From the NCBI RefSeq assembly GCF_932526225.1, contig NC_064035.1, positions 13,834,566 to 13,898,565 of the forward strand: a stretch of DNA of 64,000 nt. The letters run 5' to 3'. The translations under genes were made by a program, and so were the position numbers. Shown here in pieces: positions 25,145 through 37,471 of this stretch. Numbering within the stretch: the stretch's first letter is position 1; each line of letters begins with the position of its first letter. This DNA comes from Nematostella vectensis (Eukaryota > Cnidaria > Anthozoa > Actiniaria > Edwardsiidae). A model generated the notes under the pieces. That model was not told the DNA's origin. It searched no databases and saw only the letters and a list, made by a program, of their open reading frames with translations.

Positions 25145-25639
25145 GCGTTCTTATAAATAGGGTTTGAAACCACCACCCACCCCTCCCCCATGAAATTACC
25201 AACCACCTGTCCCCCTGGAACTACTACCCACCCCTCCCCCAACCTTCGGCTCCCCCTCCCCCCCCCCACCTTCTTTTTTGAAATGCTCCCCTTGCTTCCT
25301 GTTTAAAAATAATTTTTTACGGCCATACATGGCCTTACAAATTATCCTTACAGTATCCAAGATATAGTTTTGTGAGATGCTCATTCAAATCACAGGGTTG
25401 CCTACGGCACTATGACTGAAGCTAAGGCCTCTCGCGGGTAATCGTTTTCAAAAATTCGTTCAAATTGAAACCCATTTAGTTTCCCCTTGAAGGCGGCGAT
25501 TGATCGGATCTTTGGCGAATATTATCACCAATGATAGAAAATAGATCAGAAATAGATATTATGAGATATCAATAATCGGCAATGAGCGATACCTATGCAA
25601 ATAAAATATCCAAGAAATCGATTCGCAGGCGCGTAAATA

Positions 25640-25812
25640 CACAGGGTGGTGTGCAGGGTGCGCGCGCACCTCCCCACCCCCCCACCCCCCCTTGGCGGTC
25701 AAAAAGTGGGTCATTTCTTATAAAGGAATCTTCAAATACTGTGATTTTTCCATGTGATACCCCTCCCCCCCCCCCCCCAATCAAAATCAAATCCTGGGTA
25801 CGCGCCTGATTC
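25640..25812 (+). repeat. Dispersed repeat with C-tract, copy 1
   Basis: The segment runs from a GCGCGCGCACC/C-rich start through CTTGGCGGTCAAAAAGTGGG and TCATTTCTTATAAAGGAATC to a C14 tract and AATCCTGGGTACGCGCC. The reverse complement of its central part matches 58060-58142 almost base for base, so this is a dispersed family with copies in opposite orientation. No coding capacity. Confidence 0.75.
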
Positions 25813-25969
25813 GGTGTTCCGCTTATCTAATATAACATCAAGTGAGATGTCCTCATACACGCAAAATGGAGGTTCGCAACTACAGTTTTTTAGATTTTGT
25901 ACCTAACCCCCTCAACTGCGATTTCATTTGCGAATCCATGTTCTAGCCGGAGAGTTATTGCAACTGTAC

Positions 25970-26165
25970 AGTGGGACCTCCATATATCGGAAACCATTCG
26001 AAGCGAAAAACTTGTCTGTTATACAGTGGGACCTCCATATATCGGACACCATTCGGAGCGAAAAACGTGTCTGTTATACAGTGGGACCTCCATATATCGG
26101 ACACCATTCGGAGCGAAAAACGTGTCTGTTATACAGTGGGACCTCCATATATCGGACACGGAGCG
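25970..26165 (+). repeat. Tandem array of Tigger/pogo-like terminal sequence, 55-bp unit
   Basis: Four copies (starting near 25970, 26025, 26080 and 26135, the last truncated) share CAGTGGGACCTCCATATATC and a GAGCGAAAAACGTGTCTG block. The CAGTGGRACCTC start followed by a TATATCGGA pattern resembles the termini of Tigger/pogo-type elements, each preceded by TATA. The array probably arose by tandem amplification of one terminus. Three overlapping open frames across it are repeat artefacts. Confidence 0.7.
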
Positions 26166-26169
26166 AAAA

Positions 26170-27230
26170 AGGGCCTGTAGCTACTGAGAGCCAGGTCGTC
26201 CAGGTACACGAAAGCAGTTCAGCTTTGAGACATAAACAATCCATCGAGGCGCACAGAGGCCTCTAGCGGAAAATGCAGGCCCTGTGGTGGCATTTGCATA
26301 CTTCTGCCGTCTGCCGTTCGATTATCAAACGAACGGGCTGTTAAAAAACAATGGACAGCGATAGACCCCCTCGTACTCGAATTCGGATAACTCGTAAAAC
26401 TCGAGAACTGTGATCCATTGGATTTGGTGCTAATTTTCGGTCATTTTGACCCGCCTTAGTATTATTCTACTACAGTTTTTCTATGGGAATATTTTACGCC
26501 GTTTGCTTAAACTTTTTCCTCTATTCTCCACAAAAAATAGAGTGTTCTCATTAATATTTTTCTTTTCTTATTAGTGAGTTCCATAACGCAATAAAGATAA
26601 TCATCTGCTAAGATTCCAATGTATAATAAACGTTTAGTTAATTTACAGTTAATTCTCAACTTTCAAAAAACAAAATAAACAAGAAAGAAAAGTCTATTTG
26701 TGTGGATGATTTACGTAAAAGCTCAAGCAATTAATTGACAGACTAAAACATTTTAAAAGATTTACTAGTACCAATACCAAATATTTTAATGTTAGAAAAA
26801 TAATCTGACAACATTTATCAAGAGCATCTCATCAAAAGCAACTGAAGAAGGATTATTTTAAGTCCCTCCCTCCCTTGAGTCCCTCCCTGAGTCCCCTCTC
26901 TCAAAGGATTGTTATTGTAAATAGTTTCGTCAAAGATTTTGCTGTAAACAGATTTGTAAATAGCTTTTATTTATTTTGTTTCTGTTGAGGGCAATGCGTA
27001 CATTATCATTGTGATATTAAGCGAATCCCTCATTAAAAAAAAGGCATCTCTCTCTCTCTCTCTTTTATATTCCAAGACAGTTTCAATCAAATATCGTCAA
27101 TAAATTCAGATTTTATTCGTGGATTATTGTACTTTTAATTGTTAACAACAACAAAGGAATGGTTGATTGATATTATTTTTAAAAACGAACCCCCGCAAGG
27201 CCGCAATTATATATTTTTGTTCTCCGTCTC
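26170..27230. other. Intergenic AT-rich DNA upstream of the integrin gene
   Basis: No gene is seen. The stretch holds a C/T-rich cluster (TCCCTCCCTCCCTTGAG, around 26860-26905), a (CT)n tract at 27045-27063 and AT-rich sequence. It presumably includes distal regulatory DNA of the integrin gene, but no element can be singled out. Confidence 0.4.
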
Positions 27231-27261
27231 AGTACAGAGACACACAGGTATTCCACGACAG

Positions 27262-27435
27262 GGCGTGAGTGACGTCAGAGGGTAGGTATGCTAATCAGGC
27301 CACTGACTTCCGGTGCGCGCGGGAAGCTTCGGTTCCGAGTGTGTGGTAGAGGTTGATCATCATTGAGTGGTTGATCATTTGTTCTGTTCAGCAAAGTAGC
27401 CTTAATACTCACTTTACAGCCCTATAGACCAACAG
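27262..27435 (+). promoter_or_regulatory. Putative integrin promoter and 5' untranslated exon
   Basis: A perfect CRE (TGACGTCA, 27270-27277) and an ETS-type site (ACTTCCGG, 27306-27313) lie in the only locally GC-richer segment. A strong donor (CAACAG|GTAAGA) ends a likely non-coding first exon at 27435, 955 bp before the acceptor (GGCAG at 28389) of the exon that carries the start codon. The transcription start is not defined; TATA is absent. The exon is inferred from position and splice signals. Confidence 0.5.
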
Positions 27436-28389
27436 GTAAGATGTTAATGATAAACTGCATTACAAAATGTATTACTGAAGATCGACATCATTTACAAACA
27501 AGAATTTTCATTCATATCAATGAATAAAAACACAATCACATTAAAATCGTAAGCCATCTAAGGCCCGATGTCCTTTATAGCCTCTATCCAGAAGAGTTCT
27601 TGCGCTTTGGAATCTTCTCTGAGCAAATATATCTCGGCGAGGAATGTCTTTAATGACAGAGATATGGCGGCGGTCTTTGCTCTTCTCATTACATACTCAA
27701 TATGAGCACACAAGCCCTGGATAGAAAGGCCAATAACTGTTGGCTTTTGTTTGAATAAAACAGCTGTTTCGCTGATTTCTTTACAACAAAAATTGCTTTA
27801 AAGAGAGTTATGTTTATGAGAATTATTTCTAAACGGGATTTTTTTTACGTCTGGTTGTAGAATAGTTATATGTTTGTGTAATAGTAAGAAGCGTGACTGC
27901 AGTTTATAGGTGTCTACAATACAATTGAGTATTTTTGTGTTTTCGTGTCGCTTTGTTGTTACTTCCACATTACTTTAATGACTACCATTTCTATTCAAAG
28001 CTGCCTGTATAACACCTCTTTTCACACGTATTTAAAAACATTATTTAAAATCAAACGGCAGTGTCTAAGATGAGAGAGGAGAGCAGGAGGCTAGGCTGGC
28101 CGTTACGAAAAATGTCATGAATCTAAACAATTTGTGTAACGCTTATTTCCTGAAAAATTCAAAGCCAACCTTTATGTAATATTCTGGGTGGTACTTATCA
28201 ATCTACCACCAAAACTCATTATTTTCCGAAAAGGCATTGTTGATATTCCAACTACATACCCTTCTTTTTAAAGTGTATGAAATTATTGTACACGTTGTAT
28301 GAGTATGTAAACACGCAATATTTTTTTTTTCTGCCTGGCGATATAGCACATACAAATAAATGAATGTTTGCCTCTATATTTCTTGGCAG

Positions 28390-28448
28390 GCTGACAAACA
28401 GAATGTTGCAGGTGCTTGTCCTGTCAATCTTATTCGCTTTCGTCTCAG
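28390..28448 (+). CDS. ITGB: Integrin exon with start codon and signal peptide
   Basis: Acceptor TTCTTGGCAG at 28389 opens a 59-bp exon with 13 bp of leader and ATG at 28403. It encodes a 15-residue hydrophobic signal sequence (MLQVLVLSILFAFVS) and ends phase 1 at a GTATTT donor. This start is chosen because it is the only signal peptide that joins in phase to the PSI exon at 31439. Confidence 0.9.
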
Positions 28449-31400
28449 GTATTTAATTAGCATTATCACATAGCTCCCTTGTAGTTTATTATTATGATTA
28501 TGTTTTTTTGTAGTACAATCCTTTGAAATACAACACTATTATTGTAACTATTCCGCATGTTTGTATTTAAATAATTTCTTTTCAATTTATTTTATATAAC
28601 TTGCAGATAGTATCTTTAAAAAAATATTTTTCATTTGCTACATTGGGTGATAGAGCCCTTGACTCCAATGAAAGGTTTCTTGATCATTACTGGCTACTCT
28701 CAGGGTGTACAGATTTAAAGGTGGGGGCCAAAAAAGATTATGAGGAAAGCCCTCCCCTACCCCTCCAAAGAAATAACCTCTAAAACAAGGACATTCATTC
28801 AAAATTCCATATAATTCTATTCCAGACAACAACAACAACAAAAAAAAACTATCAAGAGTACAGGACTTTGAATTTTAGTTTATAGGACTTTGAATTAGAA
28901 ATGTTTAAACAGATTCTGTTTCAAAACAAGGAATAAAATATATTGTTTTCAATTAAATTTTGTTGCAAAATAATATACAATGAGTAATCCTCATGGTTCT
29001 CGCGTTGGCCTACAGGATAATCCTGACAAAATTAGGAGGGCAAGACTGCCACAGACATGCTAAGGATTTGGTAGTTGACTGTTAGATTTTTATTGCCTTA
29101 CATGATGGGGAAGGGAGGTGGAGGGTGTTATTTTGTAGAGCTCACACCCCTCCTCCTATTCTCATACTAGGAACTTGTTTTAGTTGTGATTTTCCATGCT
29201 GTATAATGAGAAGTCAAGGAGCTAGCTCTCAGTGGTTATACAGCTTAGTCACAAGTTACACAAAGCAACATTACACTATCACACTATCCTGTCCAACCCT
29301 ATACTACCCTATCCTACCATACCCTCCCCATCCCTACTGTACCTTACAACCAAACCCTGTCACCTACACCCTTAATCTTATGCCTTCCCTGCTTAATACT
29401 ACCACGCCCTATTCCAACCCTATCCTACCATACCCTCCCCATCCCTACTGTACCTTACACCCTTAATCTTATGCCTTCCCTGCTTAATACTACCACGCCC
29501 TATTCCAACCCTATCCTACCATACCCTCCCCATCCCTACTGTACCTTACACCCTTAATCTTATGCCTTCCCTGCTTAATACTACCACGCCCTATTCCAAC
29601 TCTATCCGACCATACCCTCCCCATCCCTACTGTACCTTACACCCTTAATCTTATGCCTTCCCTGCTTAATACTACCACGCCCTATTCCAACCCTATCCTA
29701 CCATACCCTCCCCATCCCTACTGTACCTTACACCCTTAATCTTATGCCTTCCCTGCTTAATACTACCACGCCCTATTCCAACTCTATCCTACCATACCCT
29801 CCCCATCCCTACTGTACCTTACACCCTTAATCTTATGCCTTCCCTGCTTAATACTACCATGCCCTATTCCAACTCTATCCTACCATACCCTCCCCATCCC
29901 TACTGTACCTTACACCCTTAATCTTATGCCTTCCCTGCTTAATACTACCATGCCCTATTCGAACCCTATCCTACCATACCCTCCCCATCCCTACTGTACC
30001 TTACACCCTTAATCTTATGCCTTCCCTGCTTAATACTACCACGCCCTATTCCAACTCTATCCTACCATACCCTCCCCATCCCTACTGTACCTTACACCCT
30101 TAATCTTATGCCTTCCCTGCTTAATACTACCACGCCCTATTCCAACCCTATCCTACCATACCCTCCCCATCCCTACTGTACCTTACACCCTTAATCTTAT
30201 GCCTTCCCTGCTTAATACTACCACGCCCTATTCCAACCCTATCCTACCATACCCTCCCCATCCCTACTGTACCTTACACCCTTAATCTTATGCCTTCCCT
30301 GCTTAATACTACCACGCCCTATTCCAACTCTATCCGACCATACCCTCCCCATCCCTACTGTACCTTACACCCTTAATCTTATGCCTTCCCTGCTTAATAC
30401 TACCACGCCCTATTCCAACCCTATCCTACCATACCCTCCCCATCCCTACTGTACCTTACACCCTTAATCTTATGCCTTCCCTGCTTAATACTACCACGCC
30501 CTATTCCAACTCTATCCTACCATACCCTCCCCATCCCTACTGTACCTTACACCCTTAATCTTATGCCTTCCCTGCTTAATACTACCACGCCCTATTCCAA
30601 CTCTATCCTACCATACCCTCCCCATCCCTACTGTACCTTACACCCTTAATCTTATGCCTTCCCTGCTTAATACTACCATGCCCTATTCCAACTCTATCCT
30701 ACCATACCCTCCCCATCCCTACTGTACCTTACACCCTTAATCTTATGCCTTCCCTGCTTAATACTACCATGCCCTATTCGAACCCTATCCTACCATACCC
30801 TCCCCATCCCTACTGTACCTTACACCCTTAATCTTATGCCTTCCCTGCTTAATACTACCACGCCCTATTCCAACTCTATCCTACCATACCCTCCCCATCC
30901 CTACTGTACCTTACACCCTTAATCTTATGCCTTCCCTGCTTAATACTACCACGCCCTATTCCAACCCTATCCTACCATACCCTCCCCATCCCTACTGTAC
31001 CTTACACCCTTAATCTTATGCCTTCCCTGCTTAATACTACCATGCCCTATTCGAACCCTGCACTGAAAACACCCCACCTTCTCACCCACCCAACCTGCCT
31101 TGTACTACCGCACCCTACCCTTCCCCCTACATGCCTACACTACTACACCCTACTCAAACCCACACTATCAGTACCCCATCTTACCTGCTTAACAGTACCA
31201 CACCCTACTCAACCCCACACTATCAGTATCCCATCTTACCTGCTTAACAGTACCACACCCAACTCTAACCCCTCACTACCACTACTCCTACCTTTCTTGA
31301 CCCCCTTCCACAGTACTCTATCCTATCCATCTTTAACCCCTGCCATTTAACACCAAGTTCTGCCCTAATCCTCCCCTTCCAAAATCCTAACTTGGGCAGG

Positions 31401-34400
31401 GTTTCTGGGAATTTGAAGGGTTTCCATTTTTGTGACAGCACAATCAAGTCTGTCTGAAGAGTGCAAGAAGAAGCTGACGTGTGGCGAGTGTATCCAAACT
31501 AGTCCAGAATGTGGCTGGTGTGAAGACCTGGTATGAATTTATAGTATAATTAAAAGTATATATATATATATTTTTTCAAGGATACAGGGTTTCTTCTAAG
31601 CTCTCTAGGCTACAGACTTTTTGATACTTTTGTCTAAATAAAAGAAAATAATCTTTTTACTTCAATCTAAGCTCATTTGTGTCCATGTGACACAAAGATA
31701 TATCTTTCTTCAGCTGATACCATATACCTCTTGACAGCAAGGACTGCAAGGGGGGTTCTAGGGTATTACCATGATACAGCGATCTGACATATTTTTATTT
31801 ATGTTTTGAATCTTTTTCCTCAGTAATTCTTGGCCTTGGGTGGTGTTATGGGAATATACTTCACAGCTGGCTATTTTTGGGGGTGATTAGTTTCTGTACT
31901 GTCCTTTGTATTTGTTTGGGGAAAGGGGGTATAAAATCATGTTTATAGCTGAATGGGGTATGAAATAATGTTTATAGCTGAATGGGGTATGAAATCATGT
32001 TTATAGCTGAATCATCCCTCCCCCTGTGGCAAGGACACTCTCCCTTTATCAATTTTGATTTCTGCTATTATGAACAATTTCAATTACCATCATAATGATG
32101 TATTTTTTATTACAGAATTATTTCTGGGGTGGTCAACCAAGTCCACGATGCAATGACCTTCAATCCCATAGAGAGAAATTCTGTAAAAGAGTTGCAAACC
32201 CAAAATCAAGTTTTGACACGTCTACTGTAAGTTATCATGGTACAATTATCTCGATGTCTTTGGATGTTCCTAGTTGATGTGTTTAAACTTCTTTATTCAA
32301 TTTTTAGGATTCTCCATTAGATGATAGAGTTAAAGTCTCTCCACAGAATATGACGTTAAATTTAAGGCCAGGTTTGTGTGTTTGTTTGTGTTTATTAGGG
32401 GTAGCAATGGGTACCTCAAAATTTCAAAAGTCTGGAAAAAATTTCGCAAAGTCTCGGAATCTCAGCGTCTTTTACGCAAGGCTCAAAGTCTCTATTTTTC
32501 AAAATTTTATGGGCCTTGGAGTCTTGTTTTTTTTTCTACCATGGTCTCAAAGTCACAGATTTTTAAACACTACCACAGAGTCTTGGATTTTGTTTAACAC
32601 TATCTGTTTTATTTGCATGTGATCAGGACTAGCCTGATATGGCCAATCGGACTCACGACATAGAACAATTCATTATTAAGTCTTGCGCTTGCAGTTTTAT
32701 CAAACTAAAAGCTCGGGCTCGGTTTTAAAGAGACCTGAAAAGCTTGGGCTTGGATTCAGAAATTTGACAAAAGTCTCAGGCTCGGATTCTGAAGCGTGGG
32801 TCTTGGCTCCTCAGCAAGTCTCAGATTTACCCATCGCTACCCCTTTCATTTGTAGTTAAATGGAGGGAAAGCCTCATTGGTTCCTTGTATTTGCTAGTGG
32901 ACAGGCAGCTTTTTCCTTAAAGTAAGATTCCAGCTATACTGTGTTTGTGTTCGGAGAGGGGGAGGTGGGCTATCCCTACTGTAGCTACACACCTGGCCTT
33001 ATTGATGATGTTATAATTATTTGTTATGGTTTACAGGCCAACCAACTACATTCAAAGTAAAAGTTCGTATGCCAGAAAATTACCCTGTTGACCTCTACTA
33101 CCTTATGGACTTATCTGGGTCTATGCTTGAGGACATTGCACAAGTCAAGACTTTAGGGCAGAAAATTGGTAGGTTTCCATACGATGCAGTGCAAAAGAAC
33201 ACTATTATGAGCAATATACAATGTACATACCTAGAAACTTGTAAAAGTGCACCCATTGCCCTCCTATAATAGTAATTCCATAAATGCTCATTTCAACACC
33301 CTAGAAGCTTATTTATGTAATTGTGTGGATCAGAAGTGGGCCGCTTTTAGGAATGGGGGGCAAATATTTAAAAATTCTGCTCTATCAGTAATTGGCGTGT
33401 CTACATTAAAAATTATACATTCATCAGTTAGAAATTAAACAAATATACAGTACTTATTCAACAAATAGTTCAATACACTTCTTTTATTGTTCATTAAAAA
33501 AAAGCACATTGGAGGGTGTTTTTATGTTTTACACCTGTTCTCTGGCAATTGATAAAAATGAAAAAAATAAACAGTGAGACTGACAGGCAGCAGAGGGAAG
33601 AAGAAAAAGGAGACAGATATATAGACATATTCATGACAAAAAATAAATGGATACAATGATAAAGCAGGCAAAACCAACAGGTACACAATTAAATGGTGGT
33701 AAAGTCAGTCCATCTTGTGGCTTTCAGCTGATGAAATGGCTAATATAACTACCCGTTTCCGCCTTGGTTTTGGCGCATTTGTGGACAAGCCTCTCGCTCC
33801 TTATATTGACACATACCCTCCTGTGTAAGTAGCTAAGGTCACTCTTTTTCTTTTATTATTATTTTTGTTATTTTTTTGCTGACTTTTCCAACTTTTACAG
33901 AGATCTGAATTTATCTTTTATGGTGTGTTCAAAGGGTTTGTGTTGTTTTGCAGGAGAGCTCATCCAGATCTAACCAATCCTAGCTCTGTTCCTGCTTTTG
34001 GGTTTAAAAACATGCTGTCTCTTAACAAAGACCCAAAAAAATTTGAGGTAATGATCTCAATGAAAACCAATATTGCTTGAATAAGCACCTCCCCGAAATA
34101 AGAATCTCTCCTGAATATGCCATTCCTCCAAATGTGCAATATTCAAATGACAAACTACCTGTCTATTCACCTTGACATAGCCAATCCTTATCTTGTCTGT
34201 AGAATCAGGATTTTGTTTGCATATAAATCTTTATTTTTAAAAAATTTCTTTCCCTTAGTCTACTGTGGCTTCATTGAACATTTCCGGCAATGTGGACAGC
34301 CCGGAAGGTGGCCTTGATGCTCTAATGCAGGTTGCTGTCTGTGAGAAGGTCAGAATAAAGAATTAAAGAGTCCCTGTCAGCCGCTTATTAAATAGAAACG

Positions 34401-37394
34401 TGAACAAGTTGTATATATTGCCTGGGTAGCAGTATCTTGTTTTAATAGAACAGGTCTTGGCTTTGCCCTCTGTCAATAATACTGGAATTGGTGTTTTTCC
34501 AACTTGAGATGCATCAAATCAAAGAGTATTTTATTGGTGTTATATTTCTCAGGCACTTAGTTTCCCAAGAAAATGGATGGCATAGTTTGCGAGACTTTGA
34601 TTCTGCGATTTTGGGGATGAAAGTTATCTTCTAAAGGAATTTAATTTATTGAACACAACAAAACTGCCGAAAGTACATCATTTTTGCTTGACTGTATTTT
34701 CAAACTACATCAAAGTCACAAAGCAAAAGTTAAAAAATTTCAAGTTGATGGTCTCACCAATTTTTGTTAAAACGAGAAAAACAGAAATGGGCAGTCATTG
34801 AAAGATTCACGAAAATAGTGAAATTCAATACCAATAAATGTAATAGTAGAATCATTTAAATAATACATTTTGCACACACAATTTAGGAGAAAACAAAAGC
34901 TCAGCCTCTCAGCACATTCTTTTGTGTAGGAATACCTACAGTACACGAGAAAACTATACCTAAGATTTTGATTTCCATGACATTATTGTGTGTTTTTCAG
35001 GAGATTGGCTGGGCAAACAAGCTTGAGGCGCGCCGACTTGTCATCTTCACCACTGACTCAGGATATCACTTTGCAGGAGATGGACTGGTAAGGTTTCTCT
35101 CCAGAAAAAAAAAACATTATAAAATAGGGATAATAGTAGGGGTAAAAGTTTATTTGTGCCACATGTGTGCAAACCGACCTAGTGCCCTTGGAAGCACAGG
35201 ACCCCCACCCCTAATGAGAACTAGAAGGCTACTCTTCCATGGCCCTTTCCATAAAATGTTGATCCTCTGCATGCTGCGTAGCCTACTACTTATTTTAATG
35301 ACTGAAGCAGAATGTTCCCTCTTGACATTTCCTTTTTGATGCGATAGAGCAGCATAACGTGGATGCTTGCTCGTTTATTATAGATTTTTGACATGAAAGA
35401 AAGATGGAACGCCTAAGGAAGGGCAGAGTAGTTAAACAGTATTGCATTTTTACTAATGTGTCATGTGCCCTCCCTTTTGTGATTGTGCACTGCAATGCTA
35501 ATGGTAATATTACTTTCAAGTACATATAAAGCTCCTTTTGGCCCTTAGCAAAGAATACTTTTATAAAGAATTGTCAATCTGACACAACTTGTCATTCGTT
35601 TGGTTTTCTGCGATTTGATTTTAGGAACCATATCTCTCTTAATCAGTGAAGGGTGTTGGTAATGTTTTATGTTTTCTTTTAGCTTGGAGGCGTTGTTACC
35701 CCAAATGATGCCAAATGCCACCTTGAGGGTAACACATACGCTGCATCAACTACACTTGTGAGTAAACACTACCCCACCCAACTGCATTGTGCAAATATTT
35801 TACTTCTTCCTTTTTCAATTTTTCATTGCTTTCTTTTGCTACCGCAGTCATTGCTCTCGTCTCCCTACTATCATTGACACACAGGCTTTGTCATATCAAG
35901 CACGGCTGCGACGACCTGAATGACAACTATAATCTGGCAGACGTGTTCCCATTTCCTGCCTTCAATTCTTTCTCCGTAATCCTATTTCTATGATATACCC
36001 ATAACTGCATCACAAAGCATTCTTAGGCGTAGACTGATAAGTGTTTTTTCCAAACCAGGACTACCCCTCTGTTGGAAGCCTCCGTGAGACACTGCTGCAG
36101 TACCAAGTGGCGCCTATCTTCGCCATCACAAAGACTCAAGTAGACATATACAAGGTACCAATCACTACTCCACTACAATACCTCCGCCAAAGGAAATTAT
36201 CCCAGGCTAATTTCAAATAAACAAATTTCACCGCGACGTTGACTGTAATCTAGACGTCAGAAGTTTGAACTTTTTCCTATTCTGAACAAAAATTTCACTT
36301 CTAATGATGTCTTAAATTAGGCCCAAATGAAGCAACGCGCGCTTCTCCGCCCGTCTCAGGGATTCGCTAATACGAGTATTTATTTTTTAAGATTTCTTCT
36401 TTTCTCACCTTTCATATAATGTATGATATTAAAAACGGACCTGTTCTTTCTTCTACAGACCCTTGTTTCATTCTTTGGGAAAGAAACTGGTGCCGTGGCG
36501 GAGAGACTAAACAGCGACTCGTCCAACGTTGTACCTCTTATTCGAGAAGCTTACTTGGTAAGCACATTAGTCTAGCGATCGACACACTCGTCTCACTCCT
36601 CCTCGGTTATAGCATTAGTTGTTTTTGTGATGGCAAAATTGGTATAATAGCAATTAACCAACACATCACACCAACACACCAATACCAACACATTAACATC
36701 CTTTTTTGTCAATCAGAAAATCGCTCAGACACAGACCGTCACAGATACAGCCCCGGATGGCATCAAAGTAGACTACACTGCCAACTGCCTGTAAGTATCG
36801 ATTTAAGCCTCAAGAAGACTTACTGTGAGGAAGTATGAAGCCAAAGTGCTCAATATCTAAGTTCACATACCGTATTTACTAGATTAAACGTCGCTCCTAA
36901 AATTCAGCCCCAGATCTATGTATTCTATTGCATTCTTTTTGTGTTTTGTATTGACACAGCGATGGACGACGTGTCGGCGAGAACACTTGTACTGGTGTGA
37001 AGATTGGAGAAGAGGTAAAACACAAAGGGAAATTTTCGATTTGAAGAAAATAATTTCACAACTTTATCGTCATTCCTTTATCGTCATTCCATAGGTGTCG
37101 TTCGATGTTTCGGTTACAGCTACGGATTGCAGCAAAAAAGTTCCAGGGTAAGACATTAAAAGAAATAAAAATTAAAATAAAACTAGATGAATATTTGTTT
37201 AAAAAAATTGTCACTTAATCCTAGGTTTTCTCTGAAGACGGCGTTTGGGGATATTGATATCTCTTTGAAGTATATCTGTGACTGCCAGTGCGAAAAGCCT
37301 GAAAACTCGGTAAGACTAAAAGTTCGTTAAATAAAAATCGATAATGTCTTTTGGTACCGTAAAGGGGCTCTATCATCCATTACGCATCTATAAG

Positions 37395-37471
<77 letters not shown>

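Noticed and set aside
25897-26266. Three overlapping plus-strand open frames of 69-112 codons
   Set aside because: They exist because the 55-bp tandem unit lacks stops; the three frames read essentially the same repeated peptide.
29125-31350. Plus-strand open frames of 110-113 codons
   Set aside because: They translate C-rich tandem repeat units; no conserved domain and they overlap an obvious array.
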